Shown: positions 22,383 to 34,002, counted from the stretch's first letter. The stretch: 64,000 nucleotides of DNA from Ryuthela nishihirai (GCA_038380435.1 JAWZYU010000011.1:86962501-87026500), one strand, 5' to 3'. The notes: generated from the letters alone by a model not told the origin. Numbers and translations: made by a program.

Positions 22383-22922
22383 AAAGGAGGATCCTGGTAG
22401 TTGCTCGGGGGTCCTCGTCTTCTGTCCTCAGCTCATGACTGGCAGGGTCCCCTTTGGCCCCCTTGCCGTTGGGGAGTCTGTCTCTCTCGGGGCTGGGCAG
22501 CAGATTCTGGGGCCTCTACTTCCGGTAAACGGGAGCTCCTGGGGTGGCACCCCCAGGAGCAATTGGCTGGTGGGCAGGTCCTGCTAGGGTCAACTATGCG
22601 GAGCGGTGAGTAACCTTTCCCACGGTCCGGGTACAGGTTCTCAAGTTTCCTCACATCTTATTTTCCTTTTGAAGTTATACTTTCTTTGTGAGGCCAGTTT
22701 GGTCTTTCACAATTTTCTTATTTTATTCTTTGTTCCTTTTGTGTAGAATGTTTTTTTTCTGCACATTTCTCTTTTTATTTTCCTTTTATTTATTTGTGAG
22801 GGCTTGGCTCACTGTCTGTATGGGTATAGTGCCTGCATAGCCCTGGCGTCCGACTGGGCATCCCCTTGTTGGGCTCCATGGAGGGTGGGGACAGCGAGAA
22901 CTGAACCACACACAAAAAAAAA
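22383..22922 (+). other. 5' leader of the I-like LINE (right part)
   Basis: Together with 14365-14493 this is the untranslated leader, rich in GC at first (GGGGTGGCACCCCCAGGAGC hairpin around 22540) and then T-rich. The frames predicted here are on both strands and look like chance. ORF1 starts at 22923. Confidence 0.6.
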
Positions 22923-24140
22923 ATGAGAGTTGAAGATGAAAATAATGCGATCAATGCAGCTAAGAGGGCTCAACATGAGCCCCCATCTTCCTCGTCTACG
23001 TTATCTCTGCCATCGTCTTCTTCGTCTGTGTTTTCGTTCCCGAGATTCCTGATTATCCACTCCACGGGTGATCAGGTACTTGGGGACATGTCCCCATTTT
23101 TCATGAATAAAGGTTTTACAGGTCTTGCGAGCTAGCAGAAATCCGTCAAGCGCTTACGATCTGGTGACTTACAAGTTGAGACCACTTGTTCAAAACATTC
23201 GGAACTACTCCTGAAGGTTACAGAGATTGGTGGGGTGGCTGTTGAGGTCACCCCCAACAAAACTCTGAATTCCTCTCAGGGGTGTGATCACTGAGTGGGG
23301 CCTCGTCAAAGTCACTGAGGAGGAGATCCTCTCAGAGCTCGCACCTCAAGGAGTAACAGCGGTCCATCAGGTTTTGACACGCCGTGATGGGAAATTGGTA
23401 CCCAGCCGGGTACTGATTGTGACATTCAACTCGCCACACCTGTCTTCTTCCATCAAGGCAGGTTATTTACATTGTGAGGTTGTTTTCGCTGTTTTCAGTG
23501 TCAGATATATGGTCATGCCCGCACAACATGTTGGGGCAAACCCACCTGTGCTCGCTGTGGCAGTAAGGATCATCTCGATCCTGACTGCATGGCAGAAAAG
23601 GCATGCTGTGTAAACTGCAGTGGCAAACATCTGGCGTACTCCCGCGATTGTATGAAGTGGAAGGAGGAAAAGGAGATACAACGCCTCAAGGTTATAAGCA
23701 ACATTTCTTATGCTGAGGCAAGAAAGCTTGCTGCACTGCCTGCCCCCACCTGGCAAGATTTCCTATGCCGGTGCAGTCATTGGAAAGCCCATCGTTCCAA
23801 TGACTTCGGTGGTGGTGCAGACTGATATCAGTGTACCACCTACTGAGTTTTTCTCGCCAGCAGCGAAGTACCTCCTCACACAGGCGAAACCGAGGGTGGT
23901 GTCGACTTTGACATCAACCCCGGTTTCCATTCCTGCAACTCGCCTTTACCTCTACTGGAAGGCCTCCTCCTCTCTGTCCTCAGACAGCAAGCCCTTCGAA
24001 ACCAAAGGGCCCCCACTGGGGCCCAAAAAGAAACAAATCACTCCTCCACAAAGGCAGTCACCGATCCATGTCTTTCGGACGATTTCGAGCACATGGATAC
24101 TGACTGCCCCCTATTCACTAAACCATCCTCTGTGGTAGTT
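22923..24140 (+). pseudogene. I-like LINE ORF1 (Gag-like nucleic-acid-binding protein)
   Basis: From ATG 22923 the frame has a stop at 23133 and a shift near 23280, but the product can be followed: a Ser-rich N-terminus, EITEWGLVK-like central part (LAPQGVTAVHQVLTRRDGKL), then three knuckles from 23490: CFQCQIYGHARTTC, CARCGSKDHLDPDC and CVNCSGKHLAYSRDC. The tail KWKEEKEIQRLKV and SYAEARKL is typical of X-element/Jockey/I ORF1 proteins. It would bind the element RNA. Numerous frame breaks make it non-functional. Confidence 0.85.
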
Positions 24141-24189
24141 AAGTTGAATAGGAATTCGTCATCCGCCCACTCTTCTAAGTCCTGAGTTG

Positions 24190-25400
24190 GCCACACATAC
24201 AATGGAATTGTCGTGGATTCCAGAGGAATCTTGACGACATCAAGGCCCTCCTTCAGGCACACCAGCCCATCTGTGTGTGCCTGCAAGAGACATACTTGCA
24301 GCCAGTCACAGATGCCACGATCCGGCACTTTTCACTAGTTCGCCGGGACCGGGATGGAGATGGTCCAGCTCGCGGGGGTGTCACCATCCTCGTGAGCAAC
24401 CATTCTCCATTCCAGGTCGTACCCCTCACCACCAACTTAGAGGCGGTAGCCATCCATCTCTTTGTGGGGTTCTCGTTGACTGTCTGCTCTGTATATCTTC
24501 TACCTGGGAGCATCATCTTCCAGGAAGACCTTGATGATCTCGTCTCGCAGCTGCCGTCCCCCTTCCTCATTATGGAAGAACTCGACGGACACAGTCCACT
24601 TTGGGGCAGTGCTGACACCAACGGGAGGGGCGGGGTCCTGGAGGAGTGGCTCCTGAATCCTTCTCTCTCCCTGTTGAACACCGGTGTCAGTACTTACTTT
24701 CACTCCCCAACCTGCACTTTCACTGCCATTTACCTTACCATCTGCTTCTCCTCGATCCTTCCACTCATTACATGGGAGGTCGAGTACAACCCGTACGGAA
24801 GCGATCACCTCCCCGTGGTGTGCACCACCCCCATGTGGGGGACCTTGCAGCCCTTCATGCGTCTCACGATGGAGGCTGACTGGGGTGGTTTCGAGCTGCT
24901 CTCTTAGCTCGATGACCACTCTGTCAGCCAGGAGCCCATCAATGTGGCAGTCGCAGAGATAACGGACTGTATCGTGGATGCAGCTGCATCAACAATTCCT
25001 CAAACTTCGACACGGTTTCCTCGTTTTCCGAAACCGTGGTGGAATCCAGATTGCACCACAACTCTTAAAGGCTCAGAACAAGGCATGGGAGGTGTTTCGA
25101 GGATATCCGACTCCCCCAACCTCGAAAAGTTCAAACACGCCAGGGCGAAAGCTCGTTTCGTCCGATGTCAGAGCCAGAAGGAATCTTGGATCAAATATAT
25201 GTCTTCTATCACCCACACGACCAGTTCTAAGGTTGGGTGGGATAAAGTCCGGAAGATGGGTGTAAACTACACGTCCCACTCGTTATCGATCCTGGAGCAC
25301 AATGGATAGGCAATTGTTGATCCCAAAGCAATTGCTGAACTCTGGGGGAGTCATTCTCCTCCATCTCTTCTTCGTCCTCCCCCGAGTTTCTTGCCCAGAA
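24190..25400 (+). pseudogene. I-like LINE ORF2, endonuclease part
   Basis: An AP-type endonuclease nicks the target DNA for insertion. HIQWNCRGFQRNLDDIK begins at about 24194. Catalytic motifs follow: CLQETYLQ, GHSPLWGSADTNGRG and YGSDHLPVV. A TAG stop at 24905 interrupts, then the linker with PKPWWNPDC (about 25027-25055) continues to 25400. The frame stops at 25406, where a 4.9-kb insertion begins; the protein picks up again at 30346. Confidence 0.87.
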
Positions 25401-25479
25401 GAGCAGTGCTTAAATATGATTGAATGATGCCATCCAATGTTCCACTATACAGGACAGTAGGACATCAAATGGATGGCAC

Positions 25480-25740
25480 CAAAAGCCACCTTTGTGTGCT
25501 GGTTGAGGCCTATCGGAATGCTGCCATTGAGGCTGCAAAGCAGCTGAGAGAGTACCTATTGTCTGCATTACTTTATATTATCAGAATCTTCTGTTTATTC
25601 ATATCTCTAATTTTGGTACTTTCGAATTTTGAGCCTTTTGTGCTGGTTGATGTCTATCAGAACACGACATTAAGGCTGCAGAGCAGCTTGGACTGTACCT
25701 ATCATCTACATTAGTTTAATATTATCGAAATCAATTAGTT
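25480..25740 (+). repeat. Imperfect tandem repeat of about 160 bp
   Basis: TGTGCTGGTTGAGGCCTATC starts one unit and TGTGCTGGTTGATGTCTATC the next. Both go on with GAGGCTGCAAAGCAG / AAGGCTGCAGAGCAG and CATATCTCTAATT / CATATCTCTGATT. The first unit reads RNAAIEAAKQLREY, which may be a worn RNase H segment of a LINE. Confidence 0.65.
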
Positions 25741-25929
25741 CATTCATATCTCTGATTATGAAACTTTCAAAATTTTAACCGTGCCGATGATTTGTTACCA
25801 ATATGGTTAGGTGGCATTATCGTCTAATTTTTACTGCAACTCTGTACATGAATGTGCTGAAAGTCTGCCATTTTTAAGGGTAAATTCGAGCTCTTTTAAT
25901 TTTTTAAAACATGAATGTCCAAGTTCGCA

Positions 25930-26286
25930 GCTCTCGTAGTATTGTGGATGGTTGGGTGAGGGGATCTACTGGACAGCTGTTGGGAAAAGGGTGTCAGCCT
26001 CCCGTCAAGGCCATCCAGCGTGTTCTTTAATGTGTGCGGGTGTGTCTCTCCCACACACGGGACCACAGCTTAACGTCCCATCCGGACGTTCCAGTCCATT
26101 TCAAGGCCACCGGAAGAAAGGCCGTCCATCCGGCGGCCTTTTCAAACCCAACAGTGACCCCTATTCACTGTAGGCAGGGCAGGGAGTTTGGCAGAGAATA
26201 ATCTCTATATTTGCCCAGCGCTGAAACCTGAACCTGATAATTGCAGGTTACGAGCCTGGCACGCTACCAACTGAGCCTCCCCTGTC
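25930..26286 (-). mobile_element. SINE-1 copy, minus strand
   Basis: The tRNA-like head is at the right end (reverse complement of GAGCCTGGCACGCTACCAACTGAGCC) with the B-box region CTGAAACCTGAACCTG. The body shares AAGGCCATCCAGCGTGTTCTTTAA and the GGACA-GG blocks with other copies. The tail to the left is not clear. Confidence 0.75.
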
Positions 26287-29200
26287 CCCTTAATAATAAA
26301 AAAAGAGAATAGTAAGAATAGAAAGAAGGAGGGAAAAGGAAAAAAGAAAAGGTGACAAAAAATAGGTGAGTAAATAGTAATGTGGCAGAATGAAATGATA
26401 AGAAAATAGTGATAAAAATAATAAGGAAAGGGAGGGGGAGAAAGGGGGGATGGAAATAGTGAGAAATAAAATAAGAAAGATGGGATATAGAAAAAAGAGA
26501 TATAAAATTTTGATTGAAGTCCAGACATTGTTTGAATTTGTTATTTGTTTATGGTTAGAAATATATGAGAATACTTTTAAGTTTTAAGAAATATTTATTA
26601 TTATTATTGATATAAATAATTTTAATTTTGGAAGGATACAAAGTATAGTAAAGTGAAAAAGGGAGCATGGCAGCAAAAGCGTTCACAAAATATGTCTCAA
26701 CGTGGATTGGTACTGTCATGAACATCGAACCACGCCAAACTGTTGGGATGCCGTTAGTGCTCCGCAAGTTGTGGCATATCAGAGATTGTGGGGGCGTCCT
26801 TTGGTCCAGCAGTCATGTGGAGGATGGCACAAGTCGAGGTAATCCCCGACAGGCATCATCCGACCATGTCTGTGGAGACTGCATGCCAAGGGTAGGTGGG
26901 AAGTTGGGGGGGGGGAAGGAAGTGAATGCAAGCCTGCTAGAGCTTATGCATAGAGTGGCTGCCATGTAAAAATACTTGTGGTCTTTGGAAAGAAGTGAAA
27001 TATTGAGACACATTGGATAATCTAAAAAATAAATTTACAAGTAGGCAATTATGGAACACACACTGTTTCAGTAATTTTAAAAATAGGTTTTATTTATTAT
27101 ATTATTTATATATTTATTTATTTATTTTTTTATATTTTTAAGATTTTGTGTACATAACGACCCTAAGGACAGTATTTAAAATGTGCAGAACCATATCAAT
27201 ATCATTAGCTTTGTTAATAATAATTTTATGAATAAAAGAAAGAAAAATGAGAAAATAAAGGAATTTTCTCCATTTTTTTCAATCTTTAAGATTTATTATT
27301 TTCATATTTGAGTTTGGGTGAAAGCACCTTACATGGCAGCAGAGAGATAAAGATGTGAAATGCATTTTGGGGGGGGGGGGTAAAAGTGACAAGCCGAGTT
27401 CTGAAACTTAAATTTAAGATATGGAAATTCGGTCAAAGCCAGCAGAAATGGCTTTAATGGGTAAATATAAATACTGACTGAGTTTGTGAATTTATGTAAG
27501 TAGAGAACTCATTGTAGTGTGGGGGAGAGAAAGAGGGTAAGCAGAAAGAGAAAAAAAAAGATTAAAAAAAAAAAGAGAAAAAAAATTAAAAAATAAATAA
27601 ATATACATATATATGTTAAAAATGGGAAAAGGGAAATAGAATTTGGGAATTAATATAAAGTGGGAATAGAGACAAGATTTTGAGATTGGCTGGAAATGAA
27701 TATTTACTTTTAATATATTAGATAAGAGTGGAAGATGCTAAGGTTTAACTTTGTGCTGACATAGGTCACCATTTAGTACATGTGTATTGAGAGCACTTTT
27801 TGCTTTGGGAAAGGGGATTAAGTAGAATGGGTGAGGAGAGCGTCAATGCCGAGAGAGGTGGGGGATTAGGAAAGGAATGCGAGCCTGCTAGGAGTGTAAA
27901 CGTTGTACTTTGGTAAAAGAGATGGTCCAGGCAGAGCAGAAGAAAGAGAAAAATAAAAAGAAATTCAACAGTTACAAACTTTCAGCTATTTAAGAAATAT
28001 ATCACTATGAAACATACACTGTTTATAATATTTTCTTTGAAATGTTTTTTTAAATTAAGGAACATACAATCTGAAGGCTTTTATTATTTTTTTGTTAACA
28101 GATTTCTTGATTCATTCTGATGATATTTCGTATTTTTATACATATTTTTTTTGTTTTCTAAGAAACATTTCATTTCCATTTGGCAATGTTGCATTCTAAT
28201 TCGCTAACAGGTGGATTAATTTGATAAAAAGTTGCCTAGCATCAATTTTACAAATTTTATGTGTTTTAAATATATTAAAAAGGATTTCATTTTATGTAGA
28301 CATTATTTATTGTAATTTCACTATATTGCTCTATAATATGTTCCCATAATTTCGTGATGCCTAATATATTTTTGCGTTTGGAAATCGTTGGATTTCGAAT
28401 CTATAGTTCTCTGCTAATTAATATTTCGAACCAAAAAAATAAAGAAATTCTAGGATTATATTCTTAATACCAATAAATCAAAAATTTTTGCAGTTTTTTC
28501 ATTCTCCTATCTTATTTGCAATAAAAATACTTCCTCTGTGAATATCATTTTGGCTAACATTGATACATTTCCCTATTAACAACAATGACAAAAAGTTTAG
28601 TCATGCGTTTCCAAGGGGAGCTCAATCACCAGCCTAGTAGGGACTTGCAGTGAACCACGCCACACCGTGCTGGGGGACAGACGGCGTGTGACTGGCGCGA
28701 GCTTAGGTGAAATTCCAGCTCCTGCGTGTGACCAAGGTTGAATATAAAGAGTGCAATGGGGGGAGGGGAGACGGGACGAGAAAGACAGGAGCAGATACCC
28801 AATGTGAAGCAGGGACAACTGAAGAGGTTTAGAAGAATAATTTGAATAATATTATAATCATGTAATAGCAAAAAAAAAAAGACGTTGAGTACCTGTTCAG
28901 CTAAGTAAAGGTAGAAAATATGGCTGTTTGGAGCCGAAAGGAGAAGGGATATTCATTTCTGTTTTGAAGATATTTATGATCTTATAGGGAATTTATGTTT
29001 TTATGTTTTAAAGTAGAGGTTATTATATATTGAGGGAAGCTAAAGGAGTTTTAAACTTGCGCTTGTTAAGGTCATAGGTTACTGTATCTGTACTTTGTGT
29101 GTTTGCTTCTTGGGGAGAGGATTAAGATCGCTGGGAGGTCGTGCTGCATTGAGAGTGCATGCTGAGGAATGTAGGAGACGGGGAGGGGGGGAGAGAGGGA

Positions 29201-29584
29201 ATGAGACCTGTATGGAGCTAAGTTGGGAGAGTGAATGTCTTGTGTTTTGCTTTGGGGAAAGGAAAGAAAAAAGGAGAGAAGGAGAAGAAACACTGAACTG
29301 TTACAGGCATTTAGCTATTTAACAAGTAACGTTACAGAAACATACACTTTTTGTGATTAATAACATGAAATAACATACAATATGATAAGTTAGTAACTTG
29401 TTAATAAAAATTAAGTAACATACACTGTTTTTGTAATTTTAGTTTTTATATATATTTTTTATATTTTTTGTTTAGACATTGAACATGAAAAGAATTAGTA
29501 GCACAACACAGATTTAATTGTTATTTTGCTAGTAATTAAGAGAGCACAATAAAACATTTTTTGGTAGTTTTCTATTTTTCATTT
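26287..29584. repeat. Purine-rich, repeated non-coding region
   Basis: It contains long GA/AAAG stretches and G runs (26905-26915, 27368-27380). Three diverged units recur: GAATGCAAGCCTGCTAG (26924) and GAATGCGAGCCTGCTAGG (27873), each followed by an A-rich block and then ACACACTGTTTCAG / AACATACACTGTTT (27060, 28010); a third unit at 29060-29440 has GGAATGTAGGAGACGG and two AACATACACT blocks. No gene. The predicted frames are low-complexity. Confidence 0.6.
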
Positions 29585-30339
29585 TTTTTTCTTTTATTGG
29601 CTGTCCTTCAACCTGTTCGTTAAGCCGGGGACACTGCTATGGTGTCCTGACCTAGCTTGAGGCTACTTAACTGAATGCCACGAGCTGCCCTGCTACCTAG
29701 AATTTCCTGAGTGCCTGTCTCCCACACAATCGAACTGGATTTATTTCATGCTGAGAAATATTAGTCTTTGGGTTGTGTAGAGAAAAAGTTATAGTTCATA
29801 ATGAGAGTCTTAATTGCATTGGATATTATGTTGAGATTTTCGTGGTCTGTAATTCTTGAGTTATCTGGATTTGCTGGATCAGTATTTTTCAGTTGATCTT
29901 TTAAATTCAGTAGGTTATGTTCGAACAGATAATGCTTACTGTGACCCTTACTGCCGCATCAGCATAATGGGTTATCTGTTTTTCCAATTCTTGTGAGATG
30001 TTCGGGAAATTTTTCATGTCCTGTTAATATTTGGTTAGTGTATTTTTTTGTAGTGATTAAAATAATAATTTGATTCTTGAACTTGTTTTATGTAGGTGAA
30101 GAGCATTCTTCCCTTTTCACTAGTATTACACGTGTTTTGCCATTCTTGTAAGATTTTTTTCTGGAAATTCTTCTTGATATGACTAAGCGGTAGAGGTAAA
30201 TGATCTGCTACATTATCCATCTTACTTGCATCTTTAGCATTCTGATCAGCTAATTCGTTTCCTACATAATCTACGTGAGCTTTGATCCAGTGGAATGAAA
30301 TTTTCTTGTGTTTTTGATCCTATTGTATTTCCTTTTGAT
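29585..30339 (-). pseudogene. 3' end of another LINE with RNase H (minus strand)
   Basis: Reading leftwards from 30339: FHWIKAHVDYVGNELADQNAK (the RNase H end, HV-GNE-AD-AK pattern), then KMDNVADHLPLPLSHIKKNF, KILQEWQNTCNTSEKGR, LTGHEKFPEHL and a Cys/His-like CGSKGHSKHYLFEH, the C-terminal pattern of RNase-H LINEs. It ends in CCAATAAAAG followed by an A-rich tail at about 29580-29610. It is 5'-truncated at 30339, where the host LINE resumes. Confidence 0.75.
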
Positions 30340-30345
30340 GAGCAG

Positions 30346-31300
30346 GGCAGAACGCTCTCCACTGTCCTTCCACTCGAATGGCCTGGAGTCTTATAACAGG
30401 CCATTCACAGCGGAGGAGCTTCGCCTTGCTCTGCACTCCTCTCGTGCTTCTGCTGTTGGGCTGGACAATGTCCATTATGCCATGCTCCAACATCTCTCAC
30501 CATCGAGTAAGGATCAACTGCTCTGACTCTTCAATCGCATTTTTCTTGAGGAGCAGTTTCCGGACTCCTGGTGGGAGGCCATCATCTTGGCTTCTCGAAG
30601 CCAGGAAAGGATTCCAAGATTCCTTCGAATTATCATCCCATTGCATTGACAAGCTGTGTGTGCAAGGTGTTGGAAAGAATGGTAAATGCCAGACTCATCT
30701 GGTATTTAGAACACACCAACCTTCTTTCCAACACCCAGTGTGGCTTTTGCAGGCAACGGTCAACTCTTGACCATCTGATACTCCTCGAATTGGCTATCAG
30801 AAATTCATTTTTACGTAGAGAGCACCTGGTGTCAATTTTCTTTGACATCGAGAAAGCATACGACATGGCTTGGAGATTCGGCATTCTTCGTGACCTCCAC
30901 GGCTTCGGCTTGAGAGGTCACATGCCGATCTTCATCTCCAACTTCTTATTGACACGTTCTTTTCAGGTCCGTGTCGGTAACACTCTGTCGCAGCCATACC
31001 CCCAAGAACAGGAGGTGCCACAAGGCTGCGTTCTGAGTGTTACGCTTTTCGCTGTCAAGATTAATTCTATTACTAGACAACTTCCTCCATCAGTAGGCAA
31101 TGCCCTCTATGTTGATGATTTTAGCATCTTTTGCTCTTCGTCCAGCATGAGAGCCATTGAAAGACAGCTGCAAATTGCCCTGAACAATCTTTCTATTTGG
31201 GTGATGGCAAACGGGTTTCGGTTCTCCCCACAGAAGACCGCTTGTGTGCACTTTTCGGTTCTCCCCACAGAAGACCGCTTGTGTGCACTTTTGCCGCAAG
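30346..31300 (+). pseudogene. I-like LINE ORF2, reverse transcriptase part
   Basis: It continues the frame left at 25400: RAERSPLSFHSNGLESYNRPF, then GLDNVHYAMLQHLSP. A TGA near 30523 and a shift near 30590 are followed by a long open part (30571-31305): SNYHPIALTSCVCKVLERM, IFFDIEKAYDMAW, VPQGCVLSVTLF and the catalytic YVDDFSIF at 31108. Two 37-bp tandem copies at 31217-31290 break the frame near the end. Confidence 0.88.
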
Positions 31301-32140
31301 CGTAATCTTCACCTGGATCCCGAGCTCCGGCTCGGGGGTAACATCATTCCAGTTGTTCCAGTAATCACATACATCAGCTCAGGTTCAAGTTCATTCCAGT
31401 AATCACATACATCAGCTCAGGTTCAAGTGTGTGCAGGCATTGAACATCGTCAACTCCTCCAGGTCCTCTCCTCCCTTTCTTGGGGGGCGGACCGATGTTC
31501 TTTGCTCCACCTCTACCGTGCACTTGTCCAATTAAAACTGGACTACGGATCCCGGGTGTACGACTCTGCCTGGGATTCGGTGGTGAAGGTTGCACGCTAT
31601 CAGTCTTGCCTTGGACCACGTGGCGGCTAAGCATCATCGTCAGTGTGTGCTTTACACCGACTCGCTTAGCTCGCTACAGGCTTTTATCTCGGTGAGGCAT
31701 TAGCGTTGCCCTGTTCTTTCTAAGATCTGCCAGCAGCTCCATCGTCTGGCAGCCACCACCACCATATATTTCCTATATTATTGACTAAGTTGGGTGTCAG
31801 GTCAGCCACGCCCCTGTCCGACTCTCCGTTTCCGGTTCCATATCTGGATTTCTGGCAGCATTTTATGATCGAGCTCTGGGCACAGTGGCAGAGATCTTGG
31901 TCAGAACAGCTTATGAACAAGCTCTTTGAAATCAAACAATGGCAGTCTTGTTACCGCAGGAATCACAAGGAGGAAGTTGTACTTGCTCGGCTCTGCTTAG
32001 GTCATTCATTTATTACTCATTCGTTTCTTCTACGTGCGGATGACGTACCTAAGTGTGAGTTTTGTGACACCATTTTAACAGTCAAACATATTTTAATTGA
32101 ATGTCTCACTTTTACCTTTGAAAGACATGATTTTTAACTT
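31301..32140 (+). pseudogene. I-like LINE ORF2, RNase H and C-terminal part
   Basis: YTDSLSSLQAF at about 31655 is the RNase H motif around its catalytic Asp. The later part of RNase H (the HVG-GNE-AD segment) seems missing near 31775. The C-terminus reads RNHKEEVVLARLCLGHSFITHSFLLRADDVPKCEFCD and TVKHILIEC, the Cys/His motif typical of I/X-type elements. A 38-bp tandem duplication lies at 31356-31428. Confidence 0.82.
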
Positions 32141-32518
32141 TCATAATTTTATGTTTGAGCCCCTTACACTCGGACACCTGTTATCTGATCACTGTTGTTT
32201 TAGCTCTGCCTTTAATTTTTTACAATGCACTGGATATTTTACTCGACTTTGATTTTACCACCTTTAAATGTTTTATATATAACCCAGGTCACTTACACCT
32301 GGGTTATTTTTTATATTGAACTAATTTATACATTTGTTTTTGTTGTCCTCAACATTTCATTTTATTGTTTTACATTGTTCTTGTTGACTTTGTAGTTTAT
32401 TTTTAAACTTGGTTGAGGGGTAACCTGACTTTTATCTTTTTATTTTTTGGACATTCGTTTGGCGCATTATAGCCTTAGTTGCTGATGCGCCAATAAACCC
32501 CAAACAACCAACCAACCT
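32141..32518 (+). other. 3' untranslated region and tail of the I-like LINE
   Basis: T-rich sequence with an inverted repeat TAACCCAGGT / ACCTGGGTTA at 32280-32305. The end is GCGCCAATAAACCCCAAACA followed by ACCAACCAACCT, directly before the target duplication. Confidence 0.75.
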
Positions 32519-33828
32519 ACCTTATTGACTAATCCGTAATTATTAATATGGCATCATGGCCAAGTCTCTCTCTGCACAATATTCTGCTCAAAAGGTGGTT
32601 GCTAACTCCTTCATCTAACCTCATTATTACTCTCAAAGTTGAACAGTCTAATGCCCATGATACTGCATAAGCATTTAGAATCAAAGGCATCAAGTTTCTG
32701 TTATGTTGCTTACAAAGAGTCCAAGTTTCATTACCATAACAATCCTTAGAGAGAATCAAACTATTATATAGCCTAATTTTAATTTTAGATGTATACACCT
32801 ATTTTTCCACATTCCTCATAGATTCTTAAAAGTGCCAGCAGCAATTCCTAATATTTGTTAATCTCATGCTCCACATCACCATAACTGTTACACAGCTCCT
32901 GAGATAATTTAAATGAGATACTCACTCAAGGGTGCAACCATTCAAAACAACTGAAGCACAACCTGCCTACCAATTACTAATATTAAATAAAAATATAAAA
33001 CCTACCAATTACTAATATAAAACCAAATTACTTTTATCTCTGTTTATAATTAAAGCTACCCTATTACTAATATTATTAGCAGCTCTAATGAAAGAGTTGC
33101 TTCCTCAGCATCATTTGCTAAAATGACCAAATCGTCAGCATAATCTAAATGTAAAATTTTCAAATCTCTAGACCATTTAAGACCACAATATTTTCCTTGC
33201 AGTGAATTCTGTATAACATAGACATTAAGCAAACTGAAGAGAAAAGGTGACAGAATTCATTATTGCCAAACTCCAGTAGAAATATTAAACCAATTGCTAT
33301 GAGCCTTACCAACTCTCACAAAAGACTCAGTGTTATTACATAGTGCTTTCATTATGCTAATAACTTGTCAGGTATGCCATATAATCCTATGATCAACCAC
33401 AAATTATGACAATCAACGGAGTCAAAAGCCTTTTTTGAAATCTTCGAAGATTTCAAAAGGCATTTGACACTCTAGTAACCACAGGTTTTTGAAACTTTGA
33501 ACAGTTGTCAGTTTTCTAAGTGAAAAAATTTGATCTATACAGACCTTACCTCTTCTGAATCTATACTGTTTATTATGCAGTTGTCCATCAATTAAATTCT
33601 TAATTCTGTTAAGCACAATAATGTGAAGAACTTTACTTGGAAAAGAAAGTAGACTGATTCCCCAATAATTATCACAAAAACTAGGATCACCTTTTTAAAA
33701 ACAGGAATAAGAACTATAGGAATTCCTTAGTAATAACACTGTCATAAAAATTATTCAAAATTTCAGTCATCCATGTGACAACAGAAGCATTCCCAGCTGA
33801 AAGGATATTAGTAATATGAGGGGTGTTT
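32519..33828 (-). pseudogene. Right half of the split RTE LINE (reverse transcriptase remnant)
   Basis: Read leftwards it contains reverse transcriptase pieces: LNRIKNLIDGQLHNKQYRFRRG near 33560, a SLL-like segment, the worn active-site region near 33130, and WTLCKQHNRN near 32720. Many stops. It resumes the RTE sequence left at 14364 and is 5'-truncated at about 33828. It is more diverged than the RTE copies at 45254 and 54013. Confidence 0.85.
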
Positions 33829-33939
33829 GAACAACTTATTTAAATGCATCTGCAGAACAAAAACCATTGCTCAGTAGTAATGTATCGCAGGAGATGTCCT
33901 GTAAACATAGGACTCATGAAATAGTAAGGTGATAAAATT

Positions 33940-34002
33940 GTTTTTTGCCATGGGTGGGATTCGAACCCACATCTCCCAGTAACATGCCAGGTAACACAGG
34001 TT
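33940..34002 (-). repeat. tRNA-like SINE-4 fragment
   Basis: The minus strand has a perfect-looking B-box (GGTTCGAATCC) preceded by TTACTGGGAGATGT. A related head with an A-box is at 59249-59319 (minus). There is no complete tRNA fold, so it is a SINE fragment rather than a tRNA gene. Confidence 0.55.

Larger units (their letters stand above)
25407..30339 (-). mobile_element. 4.9-kb composite insertion in the I-like LINE
   Basis: GAGCAG occurs at 25401-25406 and again at 30340-30345. Across the gap the LINE reading frame continues (AQKSRAERS), so everything between is an insertion. Its right end is a minus-strand LINE remnant (29585-30339) truncated exactly at the target. The remaining 4.2 kb holds a tandem repeat, a SINE and purine-rich repeats, and may be later insertions or carried-over flank. 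Confidence 0.7.
14365..32518 (+). mobile_element. I/X-element-like LINE, near full-length, carrying two large insertions
   Basis: The outer limits are set by the 10-bp duplication ACCTTATTGA. Removing the gypsy element (14494-22378) and the 25407-30339 insert leaves about 5.3 kb, the usual size for I- or Jockey-type LINEs. The order is a GC-richer 5' leader, ORF1 with three zinc knuckles, then endonuclease, reverse transcriptase, RNase H and a C-terminal Cys/His motif, and the 3' tail CCAATAAACCCCAAACAACC followed by AACCAACC. The coding sequence is GC-richer than its surroundings and has many stops. Confidence 0.85.

Noticed and set aside
24253..24919. Long minus-strand frames (142 and 139 codons) opposite the I-like endonuclease
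   Set aside because: They are antisense shadows of a GC-rich coding region with clear + strand motifs.
26205..26528. 107-codon minus-strand frame rich in Phe, Ser and Pro
   Set aside because: It is the translation of a purine-rich simple-sequence tract and the end of a SINE.
33940..34002. Possible tRNA gene, because of the good B-box
   Set aside because: No matching acceptor and D stems; a related SINE-like copy exists at 59249-59319.
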